DNA from: Motilibacter peucedani
GTDB lineage: Bacteria; Actinomycetota; Actinomycetes; Motilibacterales; Motilibacteraceae
Assembly: GCF_003634695.1 (NCBI RefSeq)
Contig: NZ_RBWV01000010.1
Location: forward strand, 1 to 64,000
Direction: 5' to 3'
Length of the DNA stretch: 64,000 nucleotides
Shown here: piece by piece, positions 38,263-47,681 of the stretch
Numbering within the stretch: position 1 is the stretch's first letter
How the letters are laid out: each line of letters opens with the position of its first letter
Made by a program: the position numbers and the translations under genes
The notes under the pieces: model-generated
Database searches by the model: none
The model's input: the letters and a program-made list of their open reading frames with translations, nothing else
Told to the model about the DNA's origin: nothing

Positions 38263-39486
38263 GTGTTCTGGGTGGGCCTGGTGCTCTTCGCGCTCGGGAT
38301 CTTCGTCTCGGTGTGCCTGCACGAGGCCGGTCACATGGTCACCGCCAAGGCGTTCGGCATGAAGGTGACGCAGTACTTCGCCGGCTTCGGCCCGACCGTG
38401 TGGTCCTTCCGCCGCGGCGAGACGGAGTACGGCCTCAAGGCCGTGCCCGCCGGCGGGTTCGTCAAGATTGTCGGGATGACGCCGCTCGAGCCGGTGGCCG
38501 CGCAGGACGACGACCGCGCGTTCTGGCGCTCACCGCTGTGGCAGCGCACCGTGGTGCTCTCAGCAGGGTCGATCACCCACTTCCTGCTGGCGGCGATCGT
38601 CGCGTGGATCGCGGCGGTGACCACGGGGCTGCCCAACGTGCACGGCATCGAGTCGTTCTCCGCTGCGAAGGCCGCGCCCGTGGTCTCGGTGGCCGACTGC
38701 GTACCCGCCAGTGCCACGGCCACCACCTGCACCACCAAGGACTCCCCGGCGCGGGTCGCCGGGCTGCACGACGGCGACCGGATCCTCGCGGTCGGGTCCA
38801 CGCCCGTGTCGACCTACGGCGCGCTGGTCACGACGCTGCGCGCGGTCCCCGCCGGCCCGGTCGTGCTCCACGTGCAGCGCGGCGCGGAGCAGGTCGACGT
38901 GCCGATCACGCCCCAGCGCGTCACGCGCACGCTCGACGACGGGACCACCGGCACGGTGTCCGCGATCGGGGTCTTCCTCGACGCGAGCCAGGCGCCGCCG
39001 AACCTGCTCCACTACGACGCGGCGGGCGCGTTCGGCGGCACCGCTGTCTTCGGGCGCGAGGTCGTCTCGGCGACCTTCGGCGCGCTCAAGGACTTCCCGA
39101 GCCGCGTCCCGAAGCTCGTCGACGCCATCGGGGGCGGCACGCGCGACGCGGACACCCCGGTCAGCGTGCTGGGCGCCAGCCGCATCGGCGGCGAGGCCGT
39201 CGAGCGCGGCCTCACCTACATCGCGCTGACCGCGTTCGTCCAGCTCAACGTCTTCATCGGCATCTTCAACCTGTTCCCGCTGCTCCCGCTCGACGGTGGG
39301 CACATCGCGGTCGCGTGGTTCGAGCGGGTCCGCAGCGCGCTGGCCCGCCGGCTCGGCCGCCCCGACCCGGGCCGGGTCGACTACGCCAAGCTGATGCCGC
39401 TCACCTATGCCGTCATCCTGCTGTTCGGGGTCGTCACGCTGCTCACGCTGACGGCCGACATCGTCAACCCCATCCGCCTGAGCTAG
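38263..39486 (+). CDS. rseP: RseP/Rip1-type site-2 protease (M50)
   Basis: This intramembrane zinc metalloprotease cleaves anti-sigma factors and other membrane proteins. The zinc motif HEAGH lies in the first membrane span ([11 protein letters not shown] near residue 20). A PDZ domain occupies about 155-225 ([18 protein letters not shown]). The second catalytic motif, [11 protein letters not shown], is near residue 342. About four membrane spans are visible over 407 residues. The GTG at 38263 lies 5 nt after the dxr stop. The anti-sigma factor encoded at 41583-42305 is a conceivable substrate. Confidence 0.93.
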   Translation: MFWVGLVLFALGIFVSVCLHEAGHMVTAKAFGMKVTQYFAGFGPTVWSFRRGETEYGLKAVPAGGFVKIVGMTPLEPVAAQDDDRAFWRSPLWQRTVVLSAGSITHFLLAAIVAWIAAVTTGLPNVHGIESFSAAKAAPVVSVADCVPASATATTCTTKDSPARVAGLHDGDRILAVGSTPVSTYGALVTTLRAVPAGPVVLHVQRGAEQVDVPITPQRVTRTLDDGTTGTVSAIGVFLDASQAPPNLLHYDAAGAFGGTAVFGREVVSATFGALKDFPSRVPKLVDAIGGGTRDADTPVSVLGASRIGGEAVERGLTYIALTAFVQLNVFIGIFNLFPLLPLDGGHIAVAWFERVRSALARRLGRPDPGRVDYAKLMPLTYAVILLFGVVTLLTLTADIVNPIRLS

Positions 39487-39511
39487 CCGTCCTACCAGGG
39501 AGCGAACAGCC

Positions 39512-40684
39512 GTGTCAGCCTCCACCCAGGTCCCCGTCCAGCTCGGGATGCCGGCGACCCCGCCGCGCCCGCTGGCCACGCGCCGCCGCTCGCGCCAGCT
39601 CACCGTCGGCAGCGTCAAGGTCGGCGGCGACGCGCCCGTCAGCGTGCAGTCGATGACCACCACGCTGACCTCCGACATCGGCGCGACGCTGCAGCAGATC
39701 GCCGAGCTCACGGCCAGCGGCTGCGAGATCGTGCGCGTGGCGGTGCCGAGCCAGGACGACGCCGACGCGCTGCCGGTGATCGCCCGCAAGTCGACGATCC
39801 CGGTGATCGCCGACATCCACTTCCAGCCGAAGTACGTCTTCGCCGCCATCGACGCCGGGTGTGCGGCCGTCCGGGTCAACCCGGGCAACATCAAGCAGTT
39901 CGACGACAAGGTCAAGGAGATCGCCAAGGCGGCCGGCGACGCCGGCACCCCGATCCGCATCGGCGTCAACGCCGGCTCCCTCGACAAGCGGCTGCTCGCG
40001 AAGTACGGCAAGGCGACGCCCGAGGCGCTGGTCGAGTCGGCGCTGTGGGAGTGCTCGCTGTTCGAGGAGCACGGGTTCCGCGACATCAAGATCTCGGTCA
40101 AGCACAACGACCCGGTCGTCATGATCAACGCCTACCGCCTGCTGGCCCAGCAGTGCGACTACCCGCTGCACCTGGGCGTCACCGAGGCCGGCCCCGCGTT
40201 CCAGGGCACCATCAAGTCCTCCGTCGCCTTCGGCGCGCTGCTGGCCGAGGGCATCGGCGACACCATCCGGGTCTCGCTCTCGGCCCCGCCGGCCGAGGAG
40301 GTCAAGGTCGGCATCGCGATCCTCGAGTCGCTCGGCCTGCGCCAGCGCGGCTTCGAGATCGTCTCGTGCCCGAGCTGCGGGCGCGCCCAGGTCGACGTCT
40401 ACACCCTGGCCGAGCAGGTCACCGAGGCGCTGTCGGGCATGGACGTGCCGATGCGCGTGGCCGTCATGGGCTGCGTCGTCAACGGCCCGGGCGAGGCGCG
40501 CGAGGCCGACCTCGGCGTCGCGTCCGGCAACGGCAAGGGCCAGATCTTCGTCAAGGGCGAGGTCATCCGCACCGTGCCCGAGGCCGACATCGTGCCAACC
40601 CTCATCACCGAGGCCAACCGTCTCGCCGACGAGCTGCGCCTGGCCGGGGTACCCTCCGGCGAGCCGACGGTCAGCTGGGCCTGA
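39512..40684 (+). CDS. ispG: 4-hydroxy-3-methylbut-2-enyl diphosphate synthase (IspG/GcpE)
   Basis: IspG reduces MEcPP to HMBPP, the penultimate step of the MEP pathway, with a 4Fe-4S cluster. The TIM-barrel part starts with [17 protein letters not shown]. The cluster ligands are CPSC near residue 288 and GCVVNGPGE near residue 322. Length 390. The GTG at 39512 follows an aggga site. It completes the dxr-rseP-ispG set, so two MEP pathway steps are encoded side by side. Confidence 0.96.
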   Translation: MSASTQVPVQLGMPATPPRPLATRRRSRQLTVGSVKVGGDAPVSVQSMTTTLTSDIGATLQQIAELTASGCEIVRVAVPSQDDADALPVIARKSTIPVIADIHFQPKYVFAAIDAGCAAVRVNPGNIKQFDDKVKEIAKAAGDAGTPIRIGVNAGSLDKRLLAKYGKATPEALVESALWECSLFEEHGFRDIKISVKHNDPVVMINAYRLLAQQCDYPLHLGVTEAGPAFQGTIKSSVAFGALLAEGIGDTIRVSLSAPPAEEVKVGIAILESLGLRQRGFEIVSCPSCGRAQVDVYTLAEQVTEALSGMDVPMRVAVMGCVVNGPGEAREADLGVASGNGKGQIFVKGEVIRTVPEADIVPTLITEANRLADELRLAGVPSGEPTVSWA

Positions 40685-40730
40685 CGCCGGCCGGTCAGCC
40701 GGGGCGCAGGAGAGGGGAGAGGGAGCAGAC

Positions 40731-41573
40731 GTGCTGCGTACCTCCTCCCTGCGCGTCCTCGGCCCGCGGGACACCGCAGCGGCCCTCGAGCTGGTCGACC
40801 GCGACCCGGTGTCCAACGTCTTCGTCGGCGCGCGCCTGCACGCCGCCGGGCTCGACAGCTGGCGCCTCGGCGCCGAGGTGTGGGGGCACGTCGTCGACGG
40901 CCGCATCGACGCCCTCTGCTACGCCGGGGCCAACCTGGTGCCGGTGGAGGCGGGGCCCGACGCGGTGGCGGTCTTCGCCGAGCGCGCGCGGCGGCTCGGC
41001 CGGCGCTGCTCCTCGATCGTCGGACCCGCCGAGGCCGTCGCCCAGCTCTGGGAGCTGCTCGAGCCGTCGTGGGGGCCGGCCCGCGACGTGCGCGCCTCGC
41101 AGCCGCTGATGGCGATCTCGCAGGCCCCAGCTGTGCCGGCCGACCCGGCGGTGCGCCGCGTGCGCCGCGACGAGCTCGACGTGCTGCTGCCGGCGTGCCT
41201 GGCGATGTACACCGAGGAGATCGGCGTCTCGCCGCTGGCCGGCGACGGGGGAGCTGTCTACCGCGCCCGCGTCTCCGAGCTGATCGCCTCGGGCCGGGCC
41301 TTCGCCCGCATCGAGGACGGCAAGGTCGTGTTCAAGGCCGAGGTCGGCGCCGTCGTGCCGGGCGCCTGCCAGGTGCAGGGCGTCTGGGTCGACCCCGCGC
41401 TGCGCGGGCGCGGCTACTCCGTGGGCGGCATGGCCGCGGTCGCCGAGACCGCGCTGCGCGAGATCGCGCCGGTCGTCTCGCTCTACGTCAACGACTACAA
41501 CGCGCCGGCCCGGGCCGCCTACGAGCGCGTCGGCTTCACCCAGGTGGGCAGCTTCGCGTCCGTGCTCTTCTGA
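40731..41573 (+). CDS. DUF4081-GNAT two-domain acetyltransferase
   Basis: The 280-residue protein has an N-terminal DUF4081 domain (about 1-130) and a C-terminal GNAT domain. The latter shows QGVWVDPALRGRGYSVGGMAAV, the acetyl-CoA motif, and VSLYVNDYNAPARAAYERVGF. The gene is commonly found after ispG in actinobacteria. The substrate is unknown. The GTG start at 40731 follows a purine-rich gggagagggagc stretch. It is convergent with the anti-sigma gene, with a 9-bp gap. Confidence 0.87.
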   Translation: MLRTSSLRVLGPRDTAAALELVDRDPVSNVFVGARLHAAGLDSWRLGAEVWGHVVDGRIDALCYAGANLVPVEAGPDAVAVFAERARRLGRRCSSIVGPAEAVAQLWELLEPSWGPARDVRASQPLMAISQAPAVPADPAVRRVRRDELDVLLPACLAMYTEEIGVSPLAGDGGAVYRARVSELIASGRAFARIEDGKVVFKAEVGAVVPGACQVQGVWVDPALRGRGYSVGGMAAVAETALREIAPVVSLYVNDYNAPARAAYERVGFTQVGSFASVLF

Positions 41574-41582
41574 CGCCGCGAG

Positions 41583-42305
41583 CTACAGCGCGGCTCGGGC
41601 GACGTCCTTGTGGTCGTCCAGCGTGGTGAACCCGACCGCAGCGGCCTCGTCGAGCGGCAGCTTGGCCGTCAGCTCGAGGTGGCAGGTCGGGCCCCAGGCG
41701 GTCCACGTGCCGGCACCCACCCGGGTGCCGTCGTGGCGCTCGAGCCACAGCCCGTACCTCCGCCCGTCGACCAGGCCCCACGCGTCCATCCGGATCTCGG
41801 TGGTGCGCGCGGTCGTCACGAAGTGCACGGTCGCGGTCGCCTGCGAGCCGCCGACCGAGGCGAGGTGGCGCTCCTGCGGCGCCGACGAGCCGGGCAGGCC
41901 GATGACGAGCAGCAGGGCGACGACCGCGGCAGCGGCGGCCATCGGTGCGGCGAGCAGGGCCCGCCGACGCCGCCGACGGCGCAGCTCGTCCTCGCGACCG
42001 AGCGCGTCGAGCACCGACTCGCGCAGGTGGGCCGGCGCGGCCGGCACGAGCGCGGGCGACCACGCCTCGGCCTGCTCGTCGGACAGGCTGCGGTAGTCGA
42101 GCAGCTCGTCGTCCTCGGCGAGGGTGTCGGGGTCGACCCGGCCCAGCAGCGCGACGACCGGCTCCAGCTCTGCCAGGTCGGTGGCGCAGTGCGGGCAGGC
42201 GGCGACGTGGGCGCGGGCCCGCGCCTCCTCCGCCGGCGTCAGCCGCCCGAGCAGGAGGGGGCCGAGGGCCGCGCGCGCCGCGAGGCACTCCTGCGACTCG
42301 CTCAT
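41583..42305 (-). CDS. zinc-finger anti-sigma factor
   Basis: The 240-residue membrane protein has an N-terminal ZAS motif HVAACPHC (HxxxCxxC) at about residues 33-40, the segment that holds the sigma factor. An Ala/Glu-rich cytosolic stretch follows. One membrane span (about 114-132, ALLAAPMAAAAAVVALLLVI) is preceded by an Arg-rich stop. The exported C-terminal domain (about 140-240) is of the anti-sigma-K/RskA type. Its ATG overlaps the sigma factor stop by 4 nt. Release probably involves regulated proteolysis, perhaps by the RseP homologue in this window, although that is inference. Confidence 0.88.
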   Translation of the reverse strand: MSESQECLAARAALGPLLLGRLTPAEEARARAHVAACPHCATDLAELEPVVALLGRVDPDTLAEDDELLDYRSLSDEQAEAWSPALVPAAPAHLRESVLDALGREDELRRRRRRRALLAAPMAAAAAVVALLLVIGLPGSSAPQERHLASVGGSQATATVHFVTTARTTEIRMDAWGLVDGRRYGLWLERHDGTRVGAGTWTAWGPTCHLELTAKLPLDEAAAVGFTTLDDHKDVARAAL

Positions 42306-42871
42306 CCGCCCCACCCCATCTCCTCCAACGCCAGTCTGAGTGCCTTCAACGCGTAGAACGTGCGGCTCCTCGCCGTCCCCTCCGGTATGCCCAGCTCGGC
42401 CGCGACCTCGGCGTAGGCCCGGCCCCGCAGGTGCACCTCGACCAGGATCCGGCGGTGGTCCGGCCGCAGCCGGCGCAGCGCGTCCTCCACCATCCAGCCG
42501 TCGAGGACGCGGTCGAACTCGTCGTCGCCCTCGCTGTGCGGCTCGGGCTCGTCGCCCCTGGCCATCGGCGGGCGCACCGCGGCGGCCCGTGAGGCGTCGA
42601 CGAGGACGTTGCGCAGGATCGCGAACAGCCACGTACGCAGCGAGCCCGCGCTCTCGTCGTAGCGCTCGGCGGCGCGCCACGCGCGGACGAAGGTCTCCTG
42701 CACCGCCTCCTCGGCGGCGTGGTGGTCGCGCGTGCGGCGCACGGCGAAGCCGTAGAGCTCACCCCCGTGGGCGTCGAACGCGCGGCGCAGCATCGTCTCC
42801 GCCGGGGGGCGGGCAGCCGCGGTACGTCCGAACACACCTCTGTCTACGTCACCGGGGCCCGCCGCGTTCAC
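42302..42871 (-). CDS. ECF-family RNA polymerase sigma factor
   Basis: This group 4 sigma factor contains only regions 2 and 4. Region 2 includes AEEAVQETFVRAWRAAERYD and LRTWLFAILRNVLVD; region 4 has LRRLRPDHRRILVEVHLRG and VAAELGIPEGTARSRTFYALK. The start is uncertain. The frame is open to 42946 inside the palindromic repeat. GTG at 42871 (189 residues) is preferred because it has a gggaag upstream, but GTG at 42835 or ATG at 42793 are possible. Its cognate anti-sigma factor overlaps downstream. The palindromic repeat lies in its upstream region, shared with proS. Confidence 0.88.
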   Translation of the reverse strand: MNAAGPGDVDRGVFGRTAAARPPAETMLRRAFDAHGGELYGFAVRRTRDHHAAEEAVQETFVRAWRAAERYDESAGSLRTWLFAILRNVLVDASRAAAVRPPMARGDEPEPHSEGDDEFDRVLDGWMVEDALRRLRPDHRRILVEVHLRGRAYAEVAAELGIPEGTARSRTFYALKALRLALEEMGWGG

Positions 42872-42901
42872 GCTTCCCGCACGTTCGTGCCGCCTCCCTG
42901 A

Positions 42902-42956
42902 TTGGCACGATGTGACTCCTTGCCAATCCCATGGGCAAGAAGTCACATCGTGCCAA
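42902..42956. repeat. palindromic intergenic element, copy 2
   Basis: Arms of 23 bp (TTGGCACGATGTGACTCC...TTGCC side at 42902-42924, and 42934-42956) pair with one mismatch around a 9-base centre. The inner 49 bp match copy 1 (18261-18309) at 45 positions. It lies between the divergent ECF sigma gene and proS, so it cannot be a terminator of either. Confidence 0.9.
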
Positions 42957-43006
42957 CGGGGCGGGCGGGGGGGGCGGCGCGGGGGAAAGGGGTGGCGCAG
43001 CGCCGA

Positions 43007-43012
43007 TACCCT
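43007..43012 (+). promoter_or_regulatory. candidate -10 element (TACCCT) for proS
   Basis: TACCCT fits TANNNT and lies 41 nt before the proS ATG, 50 bp downstream of palindromic element copy 2. A G-rich tract (about 42959-42993) occupies the -35 zone. Confidence 0.35.
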
Positions 43013-43053
43013 GGGCGCGTACCCGAGGTCCCTCGACGAGGAGTTCCACCAGC

Positions 43054-44823
43054 ATGCTCCAGCGGATGTCGACGTTGTTCCTGCGCACGCTGCGCGAGGA
43101 CCCGGCCGACGCCGAGGTCGCGAGCCACCGCCTCCTCGTGCGCGCCGGCTACGTGCGCCGTGCCGCGCCCGGCATCTACAGCTGGCTGCCGGTCGGCTGG
43201 CAGGTGCTGCGCAACGTCGAGCGGGTCGTGCGCGAGGAGATGGAGCGGTCCGGTGCCCAGGAGGTGCACTTCCCGGCGCTGCTGCCGCGCGAGCCCTACG
43301 AGGCGACGGGGCGCTGGACCGAGTACGGCGAGAACCTCTTCCGCCTGCACGACCGCAAGGGCGGTGACTACCTGCTCGGGCCGACGCACGAGGAGATGTT
43401 CACCCTGCTGGTGAAGGACCTCTACTCCTCCTACAAGGACCTGCCGCTCTCGCTGTTCCAGATCCAGAACAAGTACCGCGACGAGGCCCGACCGCGCGCC
43501 GGCATCCTGCGCGGTCGCGAGTTCGTCATGAAGGACAGCTACTCCTTCGACGTCGACGACGCCGGCCTCCAGGTGTCCTACGACTCCCACCGGGTGGCCT
43601 ACCAGCGCATCTTCGAGCGGCTCGGCCTCGACTACGTCATCGTCTCGGCGGTCTCCGGCGCCATGGGCGGGTCGGCCTCGGAGGAGTTCCTCGCGCCGTG
43701 CGAGGCGGGCGAGGACACGTTCGTACGCTGCACGTCCTGCGACTACGCCGCCAACACCGAGGCGGTGCGCACACCGGTGCCGCCGGCCCTCGACACCTCC
43801 GCCGCGCCGGCTTCCCGCGTGGTCGACACCCCGTCGACGCCGAGCATCGCGACGCTGGTCGACCTGCTCAACGCCACGGACGACCTGCGCCGCGGGGACC
43901 GGGAGTGGACCGCGGCCGACACGCTGAAGAACGTCGTCGTGACGCTCGTGCACCCGGACGGCACGCGCGAGCCGCTGGTCGTCGGCGTTCCGGGAGACCG
44001 GGAGGTCGACGCCAAGCGGCTCGAGGCGGCGGTCTCGCCGGCCGAGGTGGAGGCGTTCACCGACGAGGACTTCGCCAAGCACCCGGCGCTCGTGCGCGGC
44101 TACATCGGGCCCGGGGCGCTGGGCGAGCAGAGCGCGTCAGGCATCCGCTACCTCGTCGACCCGCGCGTGGTCGAGGGAAGCGAGTGGGTCACCGGTGCCG
44201 ACGAGACCGGCAAGCACGTGGTCCACCTGGTGGCCGGCCGCGACTTCACCGCCAACGGCACGATCGAGGCGGCCGAGGTGCGCGAGGGCGACCCGTGCCC
44301 GGTCGACGGCGCGCCGCTGACGATCGCGCGGGGCATCGAGATCGGCCACATCTTCCAGCTCGGGCGCAAGTACGCCGACGCGCTGGGCCTCAAGGTGCTC
44401 GACGCCAACGGCAAGCAGGTCACCGTGACGATGGGCTCCTACGGCATCGGCGTCTCGCGCGCGGTGGCGGCGATCGCGGAGCAGACCTCTGACGAGCTCG
44501 GCCTGGTCTGGCCGCGCGAGGTGGCGCCGGCCGACGTCCACGTGGTGGCCACGGGCAAGGACGCGTCGGTCTTCGACGAGGCCGAGCGCCTCGCGACCGG
44601 GCTCGAGGCGGCCGGTCGCCGGGTGCTGCTCGACGACCGGCGCGGGGTCTCGCCCGGCGTGAAGTTCAAGGACGCCGAGCTGCTGGGCGTGCCGACGATC
44701 GTCGTCGTCGGCAAGGGCCTCGCGACCGGTGTCGTCGAGCTGCGCGACCGGCGCACCGGCGAGAAGCAGGAGATCGCGGTCGAGGGCGCCGTCGAGGCCG
44801 TGGCCGCCGCCTCGGCGAGCTGA
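43054..44823 (+). CDS. proS: prolyl-tRNA synthetase, bacterial type with editing domain
   Basis: ProRS charges tRNA-Pro. The class II motifs are visible: motif 1 region [20 protein letters not shown], motif 2 [18 protein letters not shown], and motif 3 [13 protein letters not shown] near residue 465. Between motifs 2 and 3 lies the long INS editing domain (about 220-405) that removes mischarged alanine, so this is the E. coli-like form. The anticodon-binding domain closes the 589 residues. The ATG at 43054 follows gaggag. A longer frame reaches back into the palindromic repeat and is rejected. Confidence 0.95.
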   Translation: MLQRMSTLFLRTLREDPADAEVASHRLLVRAGYVRRAAPGIYSWLPVGWQVLRNVERVVREEMERSGAQEVHFPALLPREPYEATGRWTEYGENLFRLHDRKGGDYLLGPTHEEMFTLLVKDLYSSYKDLPLSLFQIQNKYRDEARPRAGILRGREFVMKDSYSFDVDDAGLQVSYDSHRVAYQRIFERLGLDYVIVSAVSGAMGGSASEEFLAPCEAGEDTFVRCTSCDYAANTEAVRTPVPPALDTSAAPASRVVDTPSTPSIATLVDLLNATDDLRRGDREWTAADTLKNVVVTLVHPDGTREPLVVGVPGDREVDAKRLEAAVSPAEVEAFTDEDFAKHPALVRGYIGPGALGEQSASGIRYLVDPRVVEGSEWVTGADETGKHVVHLVAGRDFTANGTIEAAEVREGDPCPVDGAPLTIARGIEIGHIFQLGRKYADALGLKVLDANGKQVTVTMGSYGIGVSRAVAAIAEQTSDELGLVWPREVAPADVHVVATGKDASVFDEAERLATGLEAAGRRVLLDDRRGVSPGVKFKDAELLGVPTIVVVGKGLATGVVELRDRRTGEKQEIAVEGAVEAVAAASAS

Positions 44824-44848
44824 CCCGGGCCGACCCGGAGCGAGCGGC

Positions 44849-45616
44849 GTGCCCGACGGCTGGGCGGTCCTCGCGCTGTGCGGCGCGTCCCTGCTCGCCG
44901 GCTGGGTCGACGCCGTCGGCGGCGGGGGAGGGCTCGTGCAGCTGCCGGCCCTGCTCGTCCTCGCCCCTGGCGCGAGCCCGGTGCAGGTGCTCGCGACCAA
45001 CAAGCTGTCAGGTGCCTGCGGCACAGCGGTCGCGGCCTGGACCTACCTGCGCCGCGTGCGTCCCGACCTGCGCACCGCGCTGCCCATGGCTGGTGCGGCG
45101 CTGCTCGGCTCGGCGGGCGGTGCCGGCTGCGCGTCGCTGCTGCCGGAGTCGGCCTTCCGCCCGCTGGTGGTCGTGCTCGTCGTGCTCGTCGGCGCCTACA
45201 CGGCGCTGCGGCCCGACCTGGGCGGCACCTCGGCCCTCCGGTGGTCCGGGCGCTCGCACTACGTCGCCGCGGTGGCGGCCGCCGTCACCATCGGCTTCTA
45301 CGACGGCATCTTCGGGCCCGGCACCGGCAGCTTCCTCACCTTCGCCCTGGTCGCCCTGCTCGGCTACTCCTTCGTGCAGTCCTCGGCGAAGGCGCGCATC
45401 GTCAACCTGGCGACCAACGTGGGGGCGCTGGTGGTCTTCGTGTCGCAGGGGGCGCCGATGTACCGCCTGGGCCTGGCGATGGCCGCGTGCAACGTCGTCG
45501 GCGGGCGCCTCGGCGCGCTCACGGCGATCGAGCGGGGAAGCCGCTTCGTACGCACCGTCTTCCTGGCCGTCGTCGCCCTGCTGCTCGTGCGCCTCGGCGT
45601 CGACCTGGTGGACTGA
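44849..45616 (+). CDS. TSUP (TauE/SafE) family permease
   Basis: The 255-residue membrane protein has about eight spans. The repeated TSUP motifs are visible: AGWVDAVGGGGGLVQLPALL at residue 17 and the second-half IGFYDGIFGPGTGSFL near residue 149. The family moves sulfite, sulfoacetate or related organosulfonates, but the actual substrate is unknown. The GTG at 44849 is 25 nt after proS. It is convergent with the histidine kinase gene. Confidence 0.88.
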   Translation: MPDGWAVLALCGASLLAGWVDAVGGGGGLVQLPALLVLAPGASPVQVLATNKLSGACGTAVAAWTYLRRVRPDLRTALPMAGAALLGSAGGAGCASLLPESAFRPLVVVLVVLVGAYTALRPDLGGTSALRWSGRSHYVAAVAAAVTIGFYDGIFGPGTGSFLTFALVALLGYSFVQSSAKARIVNLATNVGALVVFVSQGAPMYRLGLAMAACNVVGGRLGALTAIERGSRFVRTVFLAVVALLLVRLGVDLVD

Positions 45617-45658
45617 GTGGTACGCGTGGGCTGAGTGGCAGTTGGAGGACTGCCGGTC

Positions 45659-46765
45659 CTACCTGCGGCGCAGAGGGTACGTGTCGGTGGTGACCGTGCC
45701 GGTGCCGCCGCCCGCGGTCTCCACAGGGACCAGCCGCGAGTGGCGGTCACGCGGCAGGCGCAGGGTGACGGTCGTGCCGGCGCCGACCTCGCTGGTCACC
45801 GTGGCCGTACCGCCGCTCTGCTCGACGATGACGCGCACGATGGTCAGCCCCAGCCCGGTGCCCGGCCCGTGTCCCAGGGCGACGGAGGTCGTGAAGGGCA
45901 GGAACACGAAGGGCAGGCGGTCACCCGGGATGCCGGCTCCGGTGTCGCTCACCTCGAGCACCACGTCGCCGTCCTCGACCCGCCCCTCGAGGCAGATGCG
46001 GTCGCCGGGCGAGGTGAACTTCACGGCGTTCTCGACGAGGGTGTCCAGGGCGGTCTCCAGCCGGGCCATCGGGCCGTGGAACGAGCCGACGCTGCTGCTC
46101 ACCTGCCAGTCGCGCTCGGCGGTCGGCAGCCAGCGCATCGTCGTGCGGCGCAGCAGCGCGTCGACGTCGAACAGCTCGGGCGTGAAGCCCTGCTGCACCT
46201 CGATGATGGTGAGCAGCCGCTCCGAGATGCGGCCGATCTTGTCGAGCTCGTCGAGGATGATGGCGGTGTCCTGCAGCGTCGTCGGGTCCGGGTGCGCCGA
46301 GCGCACCAGCTCGGCGTAGCCGCGGGCGACGGTGATGGGCGTGCGCAGCTCGTGGGACGCGAGCCGGGTGAACAGCTCCCGCGACTCGCGGCGGCCCTGC
46401 TCGGCTGCGGCGAGCGCCTCGGCCATGGCGACCGCCTGCTGACGGCGGTGCACGTGCCACGCCATCACGGCGAAGACGGCGGTCATCAGCGGGATCTCGA
46501 AGAGCTCGTCGCTGTGCGTCCCGCGGACGACGGAGAGCCCGAGCACGCTGCCCGTGACGAGGGCGACGGACGCGAGCGCGAGCAGGGTCTCGCGCAGGCG
46601 CCAGACCGTGAAGCCGTAGACGAGCCCGAGGCTGATCCAGATGAAGTGGAACGGGACGGTCTCGCGGCCGGTGAGGTAGAACATCCAGACGACGTTGGCC
46701 AGGCTGAAGACGACCCAGCCGATCGTCCACAGCCGGCTAGCCGGCCAGGAACGCATAGCCCACAT
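45659..46765 (-). CDS. membrane sensor histidine kinase
   Basis: The 368-residue kinase has about four N-terminal membrane spans (12-105) with only short loops, so it has no extracellular sensor domain. The phospho-acceptor is H138 in SHELRTPI. The ATPase domain shows the N box LVENAVKF, the G1 box DTGAGIP and the G2 box GPGTGLGLTIV. The start is the ATG at 46765, which overlaps the response-regulator 3' end by 29 nt (a second ATG lies at 46756). It is the second gene of the unit and is transcribed away from the beta-helix/cupredoxin array, which it probably controls. Confidence 0.9.
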   Translation of the reverse strand: MWAMRSWPASRLWTIGWVVFSLANVVWMFYLTGRETVPFHFIWISLGLVYGFTVWRLRETLLALASVALVTGSVLGLSVVRGTHSDELFEIPLMTAVFAVMAWHVHRRQQAVAMAEALAAAEQGRRESRELFTRLASHELRTPITVARGYAELVRSAHPDPTTLQDTAIILDELDKIGRISERLLTIIEVQQGFTPELFDVDALLRRTTMRWLPTAERDWQVSSSVGSFHGPMARLETALDTLVENAVKFTSPGDRICLEGRVEDGDVVLEVSDTGAGIPGDRLPFVFLPFTTSVALGHGPGTGLGLTIVRVIVEQSGGTATVTSEVGAGTTVTLRLPRDRHSRLVPVETAGGGTGTVTTDTYPLRRR

Positions 46766-47396
46766 TGCGCACCGTCTCGATGTAGCGCTGCCCGATCTTC
46801 GAGCGCAGCCGGCGCACGCTGACGTCGACGACGTTGCTGCCGGGGTCGAACGTCAGCCCCCAGACGCTGAGCAGCAGCTCGGCGCGGCTGCAGACGGTGC
46901 CCGGACGGGTCATGAGGTGGTGCAGCAGCTCGTACTCCCGCTCCGAGAGGGCGACCAGCCTGCCGTCGACACGGATGCTGCGGCGCGCGTGGTCGAGCTG
47001 CAGCGCGGACGCGGACGGCTGGTCGGCCGTCTCGACAGGGGAGCGCAGGCGTACGCGCACCCGGGCCAGGAGCTCCTCGACCGCGAACGGCTTGGGCAGG
47101 AAGTCGGCGGCGCCCAGCTCGAGCGCGGCCACCCGCGGTGAGACCTCCGAGGTCGCCGAGAGCACGAGGACCCGCTGGTGGGGCAGCTGCTCGCGCAGCC
47201 GGCGCAGCACCTCCAGGCCGGGGATGCCCGGCAGCACGAGGTCGAGGATGAGCATGTCGTAGTGGGCGACGAGGGCCAGCTCGAGCGCGCGGGTGCCGGT
47301 GTAGGCGAGCTCGGCCTCGTGGTTGTCGCGGGCGAGTGCCCGCGCGACGAGGCTTGCCAGCCTCTCGTCGTCGTCGACGACCAGCAACCGAGCCAT
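46737..47396 (-). CDS. OmpR/PhoB-family response regulator
   Basis: The 219-residue regulator has a receiver domain with D8-D10 acidic cluster (VVDDDE) and the phospho-acceptor D52 in LILDLVLPG. The conserved lysine lies in LPKPFAVEEL. The C-terminal winged helix (about 125-217) has the family signature LSEREYELLHHL ... VVDVSVRRLRSKIG ... TVRNVGYAF. The ATG at 47396 follows agggggagac. CTGTCAT repeats in the divergent promoter region (47555-47584) are a plausible binding site. Copper sensing is inferred only from the neighbours. Confidence 0.92.
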   Translation of the reverse strand: MARLLVVDDDERLASLVARALARDNHEAELAYTGTRALELALVAHYDMLILDLVLPGIPGLEVLRRLREQLPHQRVLVLSATSEVSPRVAALELGAADFLPKPFAVEELLARVRVRLRSPVETADQPSASALQLDHARRSIRVDGRLVALSEREYELLHHLMTRPGTVCSRAELLLSVWGLTFDPGSNVVDVSVRRLRSKIGQRYIETVRNVGYAFLAG

Positions 47397-47554
47397 GTCT
47401 CCCCCTGGGGACGTCGGGCGCGTCGGCGCACCCGGCTCCGGGACAGAGGATGCACCAACGACCGGGCCGGCGGGACGGCTTTGCGGCGACGCGGGTGTCA
47501 GTAGCGGGCAGTCGTCGGCGATGAGTGACCGCTCGGACGCGAAGCGTCGATCTC

Positions 47555-47584
47555 CATGACAGGTCCATGACAGCGGCATGACAG
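47555..47584 (-). promoter_or_regulatory. three CTGTCATG direct repeats at 11-bp spacing (PhoB-box-like)
   Basis: On the minus strand CTGTCATG occurs three times (plus-strand CATGACAG at 47555-47562, 47566-47573, 47577-47584), each exactly 11 bp from the next. This is the layout of a PhoB/OmpR-type binding site and the half-site equals the enterobacterial PhoB half-site CTGTCAT. It lies about 100 bp before the beta-helix gene and about 160 bp before the regulator gene. Confidence 0.65.
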
Positions 47585-47681
47585 GGCCGTCATGTTCGGC
47601 GACGGCCGGCGCGACCCGGCACAGGGTGACGCCGAAACCCCGCGAGCTCCGCGGTGGAGCACGTCTATGGAGGGAGGGGCC

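Noticed and set aside
42931-43053. Longer start for proS inside palindromic element copy 2
   Set aside because: It adds a Gly/Ala-rich stretch not found in ProRS; the ATG at 43054 has a gaggag site and matches the family N-terminus.
45617-45658. Small AGGAC/GTCCT inverted repeat between the TSUP and histidine kinase genes
   Set aside because: Five-base arms are too weak to call a terminator.
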